Shown piece by piece: positions 12,801-29,200 of a stretch of DNA of 64,000 nt (position 1 is its first letter; each line of letters starts with the position of its first letter). A model generated the notes under the pieces. It saw only the letters and a list, made by a program, of their open reading frames with translations, did no database searches and was not told the DNA's origin. A program made the translations under genes and the position numbers. This DNA is from Patagioenas fasciata (Eukaryota; Chordata; Aves; Columbiformes; Columbidae): assembly GCF_037038585.1 (NCBI RefSeq), contig NC_092525.1, positions 22,650,867-22,714,866 of the forward strand, given 5' to 3'.

Positions 12801-15800
12801 CTTGTCTTGCAACAGACTTCCTGTGACCTTCCATACTGCCAGCAAAAAGAGGTCACTGTATTAGTTAAACACTGCTCTCAATCTACAGAAGCCCATTAAT
12901 AAAGGTTATCACATCAAGACTTGTTTGTGAAGCAGGAACAGAACAGAGGAGGCTTACAGCAACAGGGGAGACCTACAAACAAGCCAACCAGTACGGTTCA
13001 AAAACTAAATTGACCTTCCTGTGCTCATAAATAAACTAAACTTTCGAAGCTTCCATTCTTCTAAAGGCCCTTTTATAGCTCTTTCTACCAGGGTTCAGTA
13101 GAAGGAAAAAAAAGCTGTATTTTTCCTTGTATACTACAATCAAACATATGGCACAGCATGATCAATCCTTGGGTAGAGCACATGAATATCATCAACTCTG
13201 CTACTAAGACAAAGTCTTGGCCATGATAAATCCTGGAACGCTGCTCACTGCACAAACCCAGCGTTGTAACCTTGGAAGCATCAGGACACTGGTTTAACTT
13301 TCAGACCATCATCAACCACAGATCCTCCTGGCTCTCCTCCATATACTCTTTTAAGAAAACCATGGAGAAAGCAGTAGGATGCAGTTTTTAGTAAAGCAAC
13401 CTACGAGAAAAAGTTATATTAAATCTAATCAAAATGGCTGCTGTGAGATTAGATGCAAGAAAAAGCTCCCTAATGGTAAAAGCAATTTAGAACTGAACAG
13501 CTGCCAAAAGATCACTGTCCAAAAAAAAATCAATGGGAACATTCAAAAAAGAGATTAACCAACACACTCAGAAACAATTTCTGGGAAAAATCTACACACA
13601 ATGGTCAGAGATCATTATCCACCCATCTGTAGGGAAGGCTAGGTATTCGAGCCATTTTTCATTTAAAGAAGGCAACTTTGGCCAAAGAAGAAGCTGTAAG
13701 ATCTTTTCAGCTAACAAGTTTGGGATGCACACTGTAAAATATTCACTCTGCACTGGCAAATGCTGGAGCCTTTCTTCAGCAGGTAGGGGACAAGAATGCT
13801 CTGCTCATTAGTCCTGTGTTCCTGTCTTTAGTACCCTGAAATCAATCCAACCTTTCTCATTATTTGATCAGGCTTCATTTTCATCCCCTCCTCTTCAATT
13901 CCTATGGGAAAGCTACTCCAGAATTTCTTTCTGCCAACACATTTGGGATAAGGTAATTATTATCAAGACTGAGGAATTTCTCTAGTTATTTGTGCTTATA
14001 TAGAAATGGAGGAATAGGGTCTGGTCCCTCCTGACATAAAACTTCAAGAAATTGAGGAACGGCAGAGGGCAAGAGTCAGAAACAAGTTACTTTTTCCTAA
14101 GCTAACGCCAGATTAACAGCATTACAAAAGACAAATAGGGAACACTGAGACACCTACGTGAGAAATACCTGGCATTTAAAAACCACAAAGGTGTTACTTC
14201 AGCTCTTTATAAATGATTCCATTTTTTTATACTAATCAGAAAGAGAAATTAAACAGAGGAGCCCACTGTACTGCAGGAAAAATCATTGTGGTTCTTAGTC
14301 TGAGGGGTTAAGGCAATAGTTACCTTGTCAGCTGAAATTCAAATCGTACTAGGGCATCAGCTATCCACAAAAATATCAATGCTGTCTACAGCTGAGAGAA
14401 CACTAACAGTCCCTGTGTTTTCCTCTATTTTAAGTGCCAAAATCATTAACTCGTTTTTTACTGCAATTTAGCAGTGCACATTTGCACATAGAACCAGCTA
14501 AGTCCACATAGAGCTATATATTCACTGCTCTATGCAAGAGGCTGGAATAATTCATGCCTGAATAATTACAAATTTACCATGATTATGTCAGTTAGGCTAC
14601 TGTTACATTTTTTTCTAGTAGAATTAGTACTTATGAGCTAGGTCAGGTTCCTGTATGCTTAACCTCTCACTTCTGTGTGTCTATAGTGCATCCTTCAAAA
14701 GGTACCCATACAATTTATTGGGACATCTCAGACACGACTGAGCCAACCACAGGCTACTCAACACAATCACAGTCCTACCTATGACTAGAGCAGAGAAGCA
14801 CACTTGAAAAGTATGTCATTGCATTGCAGTGAGATTTAATATTATAATAGTATTTTTAAAGACATGCATTTTTTGTGATCTGTCTGGTTGAGCTTATTCA
14901 TGAGATATTTCAACATCCATTTTATACTAAAATAATTCTGAACTCTTTCCTAGAGGAGTTTAAAAGAAAGAAAAGCAATTATTTTGTCAAGGAGAAAATT
15001 ACAGAATGAAAAAAACCACTAAGACCAAGAATCACTGCTTCTACTGAGGAATTTCTTTACTTCAGAAAAATGATGGTTTACAACAATAGTCCCTTATCTC
15101 TGAATTTCCCAAACTGCCAAGTCAGATACAGTAGAGATTATTAAAAGTTCTATTCTGTGAGGATAAGAAAGCAAATAAAACGCAACTACATTAAATGCTC
15201 TCAGCCTCTATTAATTTCCCAAATAGAGAATAAATTTTGTAATTTAGAATTCCTATAACATTTACTTTGCTGTGAAGAGATTATTTGTGTTTATATAACG
15301 TATACCAAATGGTAAAGTACAGCATAAAACAGATTACTTTTTCTGGCCTAAGCTTGATAGCATCTAAAGATTAGATATAATCAAGTTTAACAACTCTGCT
15401 CCACAATACAGCATTTACCACTAGCATTTCTAGGTCATGCACCACAGTACTTGGAAGGCAGAACATACAAAACATGAACATACCACCTCAGAATTAGCAG
15501 AATTAGCTTTTTTTTCCCTCCTACATGGGCATTAGGATGTGTGCATCTACATGGGCATCAGGATGAAAGAAAAACCTCAAGAATTTATTGAAAAAATCAC
15601 TAGATTACTTATAAATACACCAGACTGTCACAAGTGAAATGCATATTTTATTTTCATTCACTGTGACCTACTTACAGGCAGAACTCAGTAAAAAAGTCTA
15701 TTCCACCCACAGAGTCAATACAGTCAATTATGCAGCCTTCATTCTCACAACACTTCCACTGATTTTTATGCAAAACTCCTGTACTTTCTCAGCCAGGTGC

Positions 15801-18800
15801 TGAACTAGTGTAATATCTTTACACACAAATAACCAGATGACAGAGGTGAAATTCTGACTATATTGAGATCAATAGGATTTTTGCCACTAACCTCTATGGA
15901 GAAAGATTTTATCAGTAGTGCCAAACAAGGTGGAAAAGTCACACATCAATGGGCTGTTCCATGGCTAAATAAATGTCCTTTTCACGTCACTGAAGGCCTT
16001 TCGAGCCATAGAAAGACATGCAAGATGAAGCAGAATTTCATACAAGCGTACCAAAATACTAGTTTCATTGCTCACAAATACCCTTTTAACACATGCAGCT
16101 CTCGCATCCATCAATAGGTTCAACATAGTCTCACTACCTTGATTCCTCTGTATCATAATTTTGGAGTTGTCATCATCAGTATTCTCCCTTCTACTCATCT
16201 TCCTCCTGATGCCACTCTCCACCTACACGTATAAATCAACCCTCATTTTCTTCTGCAAGTGTTTGACTGCTCTGATCTCTCTGTACCTACTGAAGACCCC
16301 GGCACAGTCTCAAGTCCCTTTCAAAGAAAAAGTAACAAATGGTCTCCTGTGTGCGATAAATTAGCAACATTCACGTGTTATCTTGAGAAATCAACTAAAC
16401 CTCTGCCTTACTGTCACCTAAGCTCAAAAGCTTTTTTAGCAAGCTTTATAATCAGTCCATAAACATAGCTTTAGGTGGAAACTTGTGTGACAAATGAAAT
16501 GCACGATTGAGATGCCATTAGTTCTCTCTGGGAACTACTACACAATATGTAATTTAATAATGAAACATTTCTGAATGTGGGACAATCTGCAAGTATCTGT
16601 GTTTTCAATAGAAAATGTCAATATTTAAATATTAATAATAGTAACACTAAATAATACTTTATACAGTATATTCTGTAGAAATGACTTTCAAGGTATGTTT
16701 CCATTTAAAAGTAACTGATCACATTGAACTAGCTCAGAAACTAGTAGTTTAAGGTACAAACCACATTATGGCTTGAACTTAAAAAGAATCAAAATAGAGG
16801 AATCTCTTGTTAAAACAGAGGGAAAAGCACGTCCATCCCCTCCTTATAGTGAGATCTTTCCTGACCTTTTCTCCCCTTCCAAAATAGTTGCCATGTATCA
16901 TATATACGACTGCGATAATCGATTTATATTGATGCTCAAAGTAACAAGCAATAAATATACTATTTCTTCGAGAGGAAGGAAAAAAGAAAACAACTGGACA
17001 CATCACACAGATACTGTTTCAATGTATTATTCTCTTTGCTACTCTCAAGTTCAACACACATTTTGAAATCTGCTACTTCAACATCAAGAAATGGAAAACC
17101 AAGAGGTGTTTCTATAATATATGACCATAAAAATTGAATGCAGACAGCCTCATTAAAAATGGCATACTCATGGTATGGTTAGAAAATAGACAATTATAAT
17201 ACGGGATGCTGGCGTGCAAGAAGGAACTGCATGAAACAGCAAAAGCACAACCACACACCACTCCCTGCGCTCTGGTCACAAGTTCCAACCACCTGAAACA
17301 TCAGTATATTACATTAACAGCAAAAAGGAGATAGATGGAAGAAAGAAGAGAGAACAATGATACTGCAGAAGCTAAAACTAGGTCTAGTTCACAGAGGAAT
17401 TTTGGTAGTTTTGCCAATCGGGAGAGGGTGAGATGCAGCCCAGAAGTTTGTGCAGCAGATTTGGTGAGCTAAAGGGAGGAGGAGAGGTGGCTCAGTTCTG
17501 AAGTCAATGTACTATATGAAGAGACAAGGCTGGAAGCTATACTCTTGACATAGCTGCTCACTCTACTCTGCAATATAAAAGCACCGTTGAGCGTAGCATA
17601 GAGGAATTCACTGCTTCAGCACCACCAGAACCCCCAAAAGCCCCGAAAAATGTTAACTTAGGACAAATGGCATGGTCACAGTAGTTATAAACATCATGGG
17701 GGAACCAGCACAGATGCAAGATTTCACGCCAAAACCTCTTTCTAGGTATTTTTTTCAATATCAAATTTTAAAAGCCCTCAAAACTTTTTGGGAAAAATGT
17801 TAAGGTTTTATAGAAGACTATAAATATTGACTGTTTCCCCAAGTAGTGGTGAAATGCAGGTTTAAAACCATTCTTTTTAATTTTGATACTGAAAACAAAT
17901 ACTTAAAATCTCAAATTCTGATACTGGTCAGCAACTAAGGCCTTTGTGGATCCCAGTATATCCTTAGTAATAGCTGTGTCTCACATAAACAAAAATTCCC
18001 TGCTTTTGTAACATTAAGGCAACATCTTGCCATGCGTATCTCCCTATTTTCTCAGCTGGGATGGTAGGCAGACACAAATCAAGCTAGAAACTGGGGCAGG
18101 ATGGGGAAAAAGGAGATATCTACCTCTACCAGCTGACAGCTTTAATGTAAAAGGAGAATAAGTTGCACGGCAACATTCATGCTTCATTTCTCAGATTCTT
18201 TTTGTGGCAGAAATAGGAAAGGAAAGACGAAAGCTAAAGCAAAATCATCTCAGATCAATGCACTGGACTGCTTCCAATCTTTCAATCCTTTATTACACAA
18301 AACAGTGGAGACAAGACTGATTTGCCTTCCAAGGAACTGTGCTGCAGGCTGTAAAAATAAGAGCTGAGTTTTCAGGTAAGAGTTTAAAACTCTGAATTTT
18401 TGTTTCTGCACACAATGTGTGTTTAGTGAAGTACTTCTGTACAAATAAAATCCATTATTGCTTCAGGTTAGACAGCAATTCATATATCAAGATGTCAACA
18501 ATACCCTTGATGGACTACCTTGAACATCATGTTCCCATTCTTGAATTTAAGCCACGAGCATCCCAGCGAACAGCAAGAGCAGCTGAGTGATACGGGGACA
18601 GGAGAACGGACTTTCCAAATGGAAAGAGCTTATAGCTAGGCGATGATATGACCATGTTAAAAGAAGAAAAACAAAATAACCACAGTGTTTGAAGGTTACA
18701 GAACATTTAGAACAGGAACATTTATTATAGCAAGAAAAAATATTATCAAGAAAGAGCTGCCTGACAGGAAGGTGCATTAGCCTAAGAAAATGATCCAAAC

Positions 18801-20225
18801 GTCTTGCAGCAAATTGGATGGATTTTTACATCTAATCTGAACAAACCCACGAGGGAGTGCTTTGAGATATACCTCCTTCAGAAGCCTTGGAATCAAGCCA
18901 CAAAACTGGATATACAGTATGACCATACAAGTACCTATCAGGACATGAAATACATTAAAATGGATTTTAAAATTTCTGTGGACATTCTATCCCTTCCTTC
19001 CTCCTCCGGTGTGAACAGGTATCAATATAGCCATTTCTAGCAATAAATAAAGGGAAAAAAAATCTGCTTGGCACTCTGGCAGAGTTAAAGTGAAGTTGAC
19101 AGTAAAACTCAAACATGCTGTTCGTTTTATTGCCCATATTTACTCAATTCACTTCTTTCCTCTATACGCAGGTACTAATTACATGGATATCATTTGATAC
19201 GTACCCAGTCGTCATTCAAAGCCTGCATTTTCTTTGTAATAAAAACTTTTTAACTGCTACCAATGTTCATTGCTAGGAAGCACAGTTGCACACAGAATAG
19301 AGGGAGAATGTTACAGGCAGCAAAAAAATATGAACTACACACCGAAAAGACTCAGAATTTCCCAAGATCCAGTGACAGTCAAATTTTAATGGGAAATGCT
19401 GGACATTTAGCACTTCAGAAATTCACTAACACAAATATGGAGAAAACAACTCTGTGAGAAGTTGGTCAGACATATTTAAATTACTTATTTGCCCTTCATC
19501 TCATTACTTACACCTCTAGAGTGTGAGACAGATGTGTAATTTTGAGCAACTGACATAAAGAAATAATTAACGAATCCAGTGTGAAGTTTTCCCTTCTTTT
19601 TCCCAAATTCAAATTCTATCACTGTCTGTCAGCAAAACTTCAGTGAGGCCAAAGAGGATTCAAGTCTTCACCAATTAGTACTTAAAGTCTGAGTACAAGA
19701 AAACATTTTTCTTCTGGACCCTGAAAGAGAAACTGTCCCACTGTAGATGGGACCCTAACTCACACCCAGGTCAGCAGATCTTTGAAACCTTGGTATTTTT
19801 AAAGTTCTGTTATTTTCTCAACGAGACTACAGGCTGTTTGGATCTCTGTCTGTCTTTGAGAATGAAAAAAGGCAGTAAGAATGAAGGAAGAGAGTGTATC
19901 TTTAAAAAAGTTGCCATTTCTGCAGCAGTATTCTCTTGTACAAGACTTCTCTCATAAAGGGTGAATGTATTTATAGCTATGACTGTCTCACAGAACAAAA
20001 GCTTTATCTAGATCATGTAAAAAATATTTAAAAGAAATTGTTAGGAATACTGTATGTTTTCTTGGATTATTCCTAGAATCAGTTCTACATATCTTATGTA
20101 GTGTTAGAATAAATTCTGTAGTATTTACATTATTATCTATTCACCATTCATGACTGATAGTGACCTATATTCCACATAAAGTAAAGCCTGCCTAATACTG
20201 AATTTATTTAATATAACAAACAAAC

Positions 20226-20260
<35 letters not shown>

Positions 20261-23200
20261 CATAAGGGCTGCATGAGGTGAGAATACATTTACAGTAATT
20301 GTAAGAACTACAAACATATTTCCACAGAGGTGTTTTATACTGAAATATCCCAGCACTAATACCTTAGCTGTCTTTTTACATTTTCACATTACAGCCACAT
20401 ATATTAATACTGTGCTTGTATCATTACAATTTGCTGGATATCAGGAATGTTACCTTCATCATACACCAATAGAAAAAGCATAATACAGAAAATAGTGTAC
20501 AAGATCTAAGCTCTACATTAAAGGAGCATATAAAAATCCTGACCTCATAAGAAATGCACACAAATTGAGATTATAAAGTGTGAGATGTTATGTGACAAAA
20601 CTGGTTTTCAAAAATTACCAATATTACTTGGAGCAAAACACTACTTGTATCAAATACTATCAGTCATCTTTTAAGACATCTAACTGCCCCAAAGTAAACA
20701 TAGCATAGAAGAAATCACTTCAAATAAGATGTATTAAAAAGGATATATCTTAGTAACTAAAGCTGAGAGATTTCTAGATTTACCTGTATCAAGTTCTCAA
20801 ATATTCAGCAGTATTCAGCTTCACAATACTGAAAGACTGCCATAGTACAGCATTCCATTACTGCATTAGCAATTAGCTTGCATTTTATCAGTTATCCTTG
20901 GGAACAGTAGATTTAAGTACTACTGTGAGCTCAGCATTATGAAGGTGTGTTTATGAGGCTCAATGCAGTGAAAAGCCAGAGTACGGCAGCAGCATTTAGG
21001 AAGAACTGTAGCCAGTGACAATATGGTGTACAATTAATATCTATCATTAGACATATTCTCACAAACACAGTTGTATTCATGATAACTTCCATTTTCAAAT
21101 CACTGATTTAAAAATATGTACAGTACAATATAGGTTATAGAATATTCCAGTTTATATAAATTAATATGACTGCTTAAAGGCAAATGTGTCTCTTGGATAT
21201 TTACCATTTCCAGCTCCATGCAAAGCAATTAAATTATTTAGTCACTACATTTTAGAGGAAAAGCAAAAGGACTAACAAATGTTAGTTGAAAAATATTTTT
21301 ATCACACTTCCCTAGGATTTTAACATTCAGAAAACAGAATTCCTCTAGTCAATATCATCACAGTATTTTGTCCTTCTGCTGCAGATAAAATAATTTAAGG
21401 AATACATAACAATTATATAGTACCTTACCCTTTCTACCGGTGAACCATAGCATGCAATGACGAAACATAGCAGTGGCAGATGGCATTGGTGTTAGTAAAT
21501 GTGAATAAAAATATAATAGCAGAGAAATGGTGACTGGCAGACAAGACACAGAAATGTAGATTAAATGAATGCAAGCTGGTAAATCTTGAAGCAAAGCTCC
21601 ACCTTTAAGCCAAATGTTTCCTCTAGTCTCCTCATAATTGAGCATTAAGTTCTATCTGGATACAAATTGCAAAATTCAGACCAGTCTTCATTCTCTTCAG
21701 ACAGAAATGCATAATTGTATCTTGATAACGAAGATCAGAAACGTTTTAAAAGCGAAACCCATAATCAGAAGCCCATTACTTTTCCCTTTGAGTGATTTAT
21801 TCTTTATATTTTTAATCCCCAAATCCTGCCAGAGCTACAGTCTCTTTCTAGCACACATGTATCCACTGCAGATGTAAATCCCTGCCCAACCTGCAGCACC
21901 CCTGAATCCAGAATGTTCTCAGTGTGCTCATTCATGCTGTTCTGCTGCCAAACATTTAAAATCATCCATCAAATACAAGTGGAATCTATTATAAGAAATG
22001 CAATCTCTTCTTTCAGCTCACCCTGAAAATGGAAGGTTTTCTGATCAACAGTTATTGTGAAGGTGCTGTCGTCCTCATCGTCTATACCAATCACAGCTCC
22101 CTGTGAAACAAAGAACAAAATCCTGGTAAGGCGAGCAGTGACATCAGCAGCACACACTCTATCACTACACCACTGGAATTTAAAAAGCATCGACAAATTA
22201 GAAGCAAACTGAATACAGTAAAGAGCGGAAAGACTCTCTGTTTAGTCATAGGATGCAAGTCAGTTCTTTAATACTTTTTTAGTTGCAGAAAAAAACCAGT
22301 ACTTATTTGTAAAACTGTGTTTTTCTGGATAACAATATGCATCTTTTATTTTTGTAATGAAGGTCACTTTATGCTATGGTATCATAGGAAACAGTTTTCT
22401 TCTACATTCCAACTTATATTTCAAGGAACAGTTTGGAGCAACATTTTATAAGTATTTTCCATGTATAAAAATACTAATTCAGAGATAACACTACTGAAAA
22501 AAGCTCTTGACCTGATTTTATCTACCGGTCTATAAAAAATAAATCATTCTAGCAGAATGAATTTGGCCCATCATGTCCTGTCACTGGTACACTGCATGAT
22601 CTAATTTTCAGTCCCTAAGTAAATATTAACAGTAAGTCAACAGGATCTATCAAAAGCAGCTAGCTTTGTCTTCCGATTCCTCATGAATTATTAGAAGGAA
22701 ATGCAAATAAATTATAGAGTTAAAGGCCATCTGTGCTTAGCGGTTTACAAATCTATCCACATCTTCATTCCTGCCCTCCAAACACTCAACAAATAACACA
22801 GTTTAACCCAGAAGAAGACACTGAAAAAGAACCATTCCGTGCCTCTGCCAGCTCCAAAAAATATAACACTTAGTTCAAATATCACCAATGGATTTACTCA
22901 GTTTCTCTTCTCCTTCTCTAGGAGACACAGTCTCAGTATCTGTTTTATCCTTCCCGCTCCCACAAAACAGAAAGACATCTCTGGAAGATGTACATATTTA
23001 AAAGGTAAATTCTGCCTGTCAGCCAATTCCAACAAGTGCTTCATTTCATTCCACCAAGTATTAGACAGCACTTAACTGCAGACGTCAGGTAAAGATCAGA
23101 CTGGCCAAAAAACCTAAGAATTGTTTTAGTATATACTTAGTGGCAGAGGGATCTGAGTCAATCTCATTCACATACATTCTCCATAGCACTTACATGAGGT

Positions 23201-26200
23201 TTCTGGCCAATGGTACCAGCTCACATGTGGCTGGGACTATCACAGGCATTGCAAGATGAGCAGAAGGAACAGGTCCTGTTTAGGAATGGCACCAACCATC
23301 TGTAATTCAAGGCTATACAACACGATAGGATAGCTCCAAATTGTTTTATTTCCCTTCACTGCCAAAAATGTACCACTTCTCCAAAGGAGCGTGTTCTGTA
23401 CAGGCTTTCCAAGGACAGCTCTGTCAGGACCATAAAAAAGGCACCTAAAAAGGCACCCAAGCCAGTATAATTCTGAATACTCTTAGTGCCAGGACATAAC
23501 AACAACCCAGATGACTAGCCATTGCATTTGGAGACTATCTGGTAGTCACACAGAGTGCCAATGACATTACATGATGGGCCAGATTCATTTTGCCAGATTT
23601 TTTTTTTTTTAATATACCATTAGATAAAAAATGTCTGGCACTTTAAGTACATGTTTTGCTACATGATAAATCAGATGATCACTGAAAGTTGTACGATATC
23701 ATTCTCCTCACCAGCTATATCAAAAATCTGTAAGTCAGACACCAAGAACATGACAAAGACACTCTCCCCAGAGAAAAAGCTCACGCAAGGCTAAAAAGGT
23801 CAAACTAGGACAGGTAAATCCTGCCTCCATCCTAAGTGGTGGGAGGAAAGTGAGCAGGAAGATCACATCACAATCACTGTGTGATCTCAGCACAAAGCTC
23901 TAGAAAGTGCACATGCTCCAATTGCAATGCTAAGGCATAGAAGCGTAAAAGATGCTTCTGTTGTCATGCAGATAACATACGTGAACAAGTAAAAGAAAAA
24001 CTAGAGTATTAAAGTTTAAGTATATATTCCAGAAAAATTAAGCATAGTATAGATGACACAGATTCTCCTAGGAACACACCTTCCCAAGTACACTATGACT
24101 GTAAACAAAAAAATCTGAAGCTGAAACTTCAGGTCTATGAAACGTGTATCAAGAGTAAAAAGGTGAGGAACAAGCTTCTAAAAATCCATCCAAGAAAAAA
24201 GGAAATATTTTAGCCAAATTGCTTAAATTACATGTTTGTTTATGTTCACACCTACAGTTACAAATCAACAATTACTCCAAACAGAAAACCTCTTCAATGC
24301 AATTTCAGACTGCAGAAGCCCATCTGTTCAGCTATCAGTATCACTGTCATCTGCCAAAAGAGCCGCTTTACAAAAGCACATAAAAGAAAGATTCTTTCCT
24401 TCCTCACAAGAAAACCCCACACACATTCAAAGAAAGGATGGGAGAAGTCAGAAAACTCCAAAGAATAAATTGAGGTGGGAGAGTGGTAGATGGGGAAAGA
24501 GAAAGGCATTGGTTTATATTAAATACATACAAAGATGGATCATGCAATACTGAACAGATTGTTCACTTTTAATATTTCCTAAACTGACAAGCTGAGGCCA
24601 ACCTCCACATCGACAGACTCACAACCCTATTAAAGCAGGCATGGTTCTTCAGACTAAATTTTTCTGCATAATGCAAAAAACATCCTCATGAATCTTTAGG
24701 AATGTAATGTTCTAGACAGCTGTTTGAGTTTACATTACCCTTAAAAAAAATTTACATTAAGATATCAATACATTAAACACCAGAAAGGGCAAAAAAGTCA
24801 TCTGAAATCCAGGTGAATGGAGATTCTCTGTATGAGTCTTAAAAGGTTATTGGTACCCCTTTATTAGACCCACAGAAAGATCAGAAAGGAGTAACGACAG
24901 AAGGAAAGACTAACTGAAAGAAGCAGAGTTTTGCTCCAACACTCATCACATTGTGTGTCAGACAACAGCTCATCGTCCCTATACTGCTCCTGCTTCGAGA
25001 CTTAAAATGTTCCCGTTCATACCCATTATCCTCCTGACTCCTTCCCCTATTTACATCAGCTCTTCCCAGGATTGCTGCATTCTGGAACCAGAGATTCTAT
25101 GAGGAATGGGAAAAAATACAGAAGAAGGACTTGTGCAAGAAATATTTTTGATAAGTGACTGATGGCAAGGTAGAAGCTGGCCACGTGCAAACACATCACA
25201 ACATCCCCAGCTGCCTTTAGTGCTGCCACTTCAAGCCACAACAGCAACATTCAAGGGCAAATGTCCTGAGGCAGAACATTTCAAACATGTAACACTCCAC
25301 TTTCCTATTCTGCATCTTCTTACCTCTCTTTCCCCAATTTGTATCCCCCCCTCCTGAGTTGATATTTCAGAAACTTTGCCTGCTGTGTTCTTCCTTCCCT
25401 TTCCAGTCCTCCTTTGTTTTACTCAAGCCCAGCCAAGTGGCAGCCCAAAGAGTGTCCAAGCCAGCAGAACGGAGGACGCAGTAACAGAATACAGGCCAAT
25501 CAGAAAGACAGAAGGAAGCAGGTTTGCAGTGACTTCTCTAGGTACAGAACATATATGTATATACGTATATATCTCCACACACAAAGAAATGAGAACCGCA
25601 AACAGCAACTTTTTCATAGCGTGCTACTAATAACCCATCTTACTCTGTCATATAATGCTTTTTTAGACAATGTATAAAATGTATAATGTTTTAATACAAT
25701 ATATAAAATCATGGAATGTAATTAGCCCAGCATGTCACTTGACCTCTAATGTTTTGGGTTGTGCACTGTTTCTTTTTCTTTAAATACTTCCACTATTTCA
25801 GTATTTTGAAGAGTCAGAAATAGAGCCCAAACCTCAAAAGTCTCTTTGCAGTTCTCTGCATTAGGCCATATTATACACAGTAAGTCATTAAATACTGAAT
25901 AAAACACCACTTACCCTGAGTCTAACACACCCTCGGCGTGATCCTCTCATCATTTTGTCTTTTGACTGAAACAGAAAAAAAAAATGATCACTGGATTAGC
26001 AAATACATTAAGAATTGCAAAGAGAAAGTCATTCAAAGCAACTGTGAAAAGAATAAAGCATTTTTGTGTATTATTGACCGATTAAATGAGATGCAACTTC
26101 TGTTACACAATAGGTTAGTTCTCACACAAAAGAAAGTACACCGCCATGGTACAAAAAAGTAATCCTTCAAAAAATGAAAATAAAATATTCCACCTAAAGA

Positions 26201-29200
26201 AGTTGTGTATATACCTTGAAGAAATACTTAGAAGATGGAATCCACATCTTTAAAGAAAGTAAAAAGAAGTGAAGAAGGAAGGAATTAGGAAATAATAAAA
26301 ACTGGCAGTGCACTGATTTATATCTTCCACCTTTCTCTCCTACTCTCAGAAAAGTGTCCATATAACAAAATCCAGCTGTGTAGGCAGAATTGTACAAATG
26401 AAATTACATCTCTGTCAGAAAGTTCTCTAGATTCATTCCCCTTTTCATAAAGATACAGATATCATATTTAGACAGGTTTCTATGTCTAATTCCTAGATAG
26501 CACAACCTGCTTTCATTAAAACAGCTAGAAAAATTATGTTTATAGCCATTTACGCAGTAAGAACCCAGATCAGAAAACGGGATTCCTACATCCATAACCA
26601 GTGCTCAATCCCATAGATCAGCCCATCTCGCAGCTAAGTTACTGTATCTCTTCTTTACTACCTGTTTGATCTGTTTTCACATCAGTACAGGTTAGCTGAT
26701 CAGAATGAAATGGATGTAAAGATCAGCAGTGCATCCATAATGTATTCTACAGAGATAGAATTTCTTTGTAGACTTCCTGAAGTAAAACTTCAGCATAGGG
26801 AAAATTTTTTTTACGTTTTTATTTAAAAGCTCAAAACCAGGAAAGGGTATAGAAACAAAGTTATACCAATAATTTTCTATCAGAAATTGTATATACATGT
26901 TGGGACATAGCTCACTAGATTATACTTTTATGCTTCCTATTCACTGTCTTGAGATTTCTCCTAAAATGGGAGGACACTACTGAGGGCTTATTACTCCCTC
27001 TCGTGGTTTCAAAAAGAAATAGGGGCATTGCCTTAGCAGGAAGGAAAATATCTGGTTGAGGATGCACCTCTGTAGCAGCTGAAAGCATCTCTCAGGTCTG
27101 ACCATCCAGATCAGCGCCCCAGCTCCCGTGCTGAGCACAGGCAGGGAACCAAATTTGACCAAAAAAAGCAAAGGTAGCAGAAGAGACATTTGTTTTAGTT
27201 TGGTTTAGATTCCTCAACCAGCTCAGTGCAGGGAAGATGAGAGTTTGTCCCTGTGCAAGGGAGGGCACGATTACAACAACCCTGATTTCTACTGTGGAGA
27301 TTAACTGTCAACTCAGCTGCAAAAGATACTGTAAAAGCCTTCCGTTTTTTTGTAAACCACATGTTAATGGAAAGAAAATTAAGTTAAAACATTATCATGT
27401 TCTTAGTCTGCAAAAGATTCACAAGACAAATCACAGGTTCGGTATACTTGTAATTTCCCCATCTTCAGACAGAGCTTTAATTGGTTAATACCAATTATAA
27501 TGAAGTGGTAAATCTAATTTATTCTACCTAAGTGGAATAAAGCAGCTGTGATTCCAGTATCTGAGCTCCTCATGGACTAAAGCATGCAGATATCATTGCA
27601 CATAGCGCTGTGCTCTCTCATCAGAATACAGCAAATCTTTTATGGAGTTCCACAGGAGATTACTTTAAAACAAAACTCAACTGACGTTTTAGATTTACTG
27701 TGTCCCCCCAGGTAAGATTTTATAAAAAATACAATTCAGAGAGCTTCCCCTTCAAACATTATGTTTTACTCTTTGGTTGAAGGGCTAAAAATTAGGCTTG
27801 GGTATCCAGTATGTCCTAAATTTGGTCGAGTATTCTCGGATAAGTAAAGCCATCCCATATCTGTTTTGGGAAATGGTTCCAATTCACTGAACAAAATCTC
27901 ATACAGCAGAAAGACATCTCTGAACAGCTAATAAAAAAGTCACATTTTACTTTCTTCTTATATTTAAAGTTTTAATGTGCAGCTATCTTTTTTCCATCAG
28001 CTTTATAACCAGAAAAAATTATATTTTCAATAATCTTTCAGTACACAGTGTACTGATTTTTATGATAATGGACTTGAATAGGTTACAAACAGACAGCAAT
28101 ACGAGATAAATTTCAACTGGAACTCAAATAAAAATTTGTAAAAATGAACAAAGACATACAAAATTACCTACATTCCCCCTGCAGTATCTGCCAAAAAAAA
28201 GGGGTTTTTTTTGGTTTCTTTTTTACATCCACACAGTGAGGTGGATCAAGTATAGAACTGATTTAGCACAAGGCATTTCAGGTAACCTACAACTTCTTAG
28301 AGAAATTAAAATAAAGCCTGGATCTACTCACAACAAAACACAACATTAAAATTCTAACCCCCTAAAGACTCCCAGCCCTCCTTCATTTTTAGATTTACTA
28401 CTATTTCATTTGAGTTTTAGCTGTTGCATGGAAAGTTTAAGATTTCAATATAAAACCCAGCTGCTGTCTGCCTCCAAAACTTCTCAGACACAAGTTCTAC
28501 TTGTGCACAAGTGTACAGAACTTGAGAAGGTACATTCTTGACTCACCCAGTGCTGTCAAGGAAATCTCTAACATAAGCACAGAGATGAGCAAAACTACCG
28601 ACGACATTTATTTCCTGTTAGGGATGAAGAACCCAGAGCAAGCCCTATTTATAAACAGTGATTTTTGCATCTGTACAGATGTGCATCCTGTACATCTACA
28701 GGAGAAGCATTAGTTTGGACCACTTTCTGTAACAGTTACTGCTCTCATCAAGTGCTACGGCAACCCTCATTTCTCAAGCAGAAATAAAACCCAACAATTA
28801 AAAAACTTAACAAGCTGTTCCCAGTCCACCATTCATTCCTCTATCTCCCTTGCTCTGAAATTGCTGCTGTGGCAGCTAAAGCTTTGATTTTTGTGGATGC
28901 AGTCAGAAAGCAGGGACCAAATCACAGCAGCAGTAACTGAGGATGCCACAGGAGCATCAGTAATTCCTAGAGCATGATCCAGGATTGTAAGAAAAGTGGA
29001 CTTTTTTTCCCTCATATTTCGAGAACAGAAGAGATGGAAGCAACTCATGTTCAGTGGGAAGATGTTACGGTCAGAAAAAGCACACAGTATAAACCCAAGC
29101 CACCATTAAAGAGTAGGAACAAAATCTTTCTGAAATCATTCTATTTCTTAAGTACTTAGAGACTCAGTTACATCAAATCAACATATTTCTCATCCGATAG

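Larger units (their letters stand above)
9808..22021. other. OSBPL9 intron 3 (12.2 kb)
   Basis: AT-rich intron. It holds a T15 run (10783-10797), a C20 run (12198-12217), a T/G-rich stretch at about 12,575-12,640, a hairpin at 12742-12767, a two-copy 26-bp repeat at 15.52-15.57 kb and an (AT)15 at 20.23 kb. No coding exon was recognised. Small open frames here lack family likeness and splice context. Confidence 0.75.
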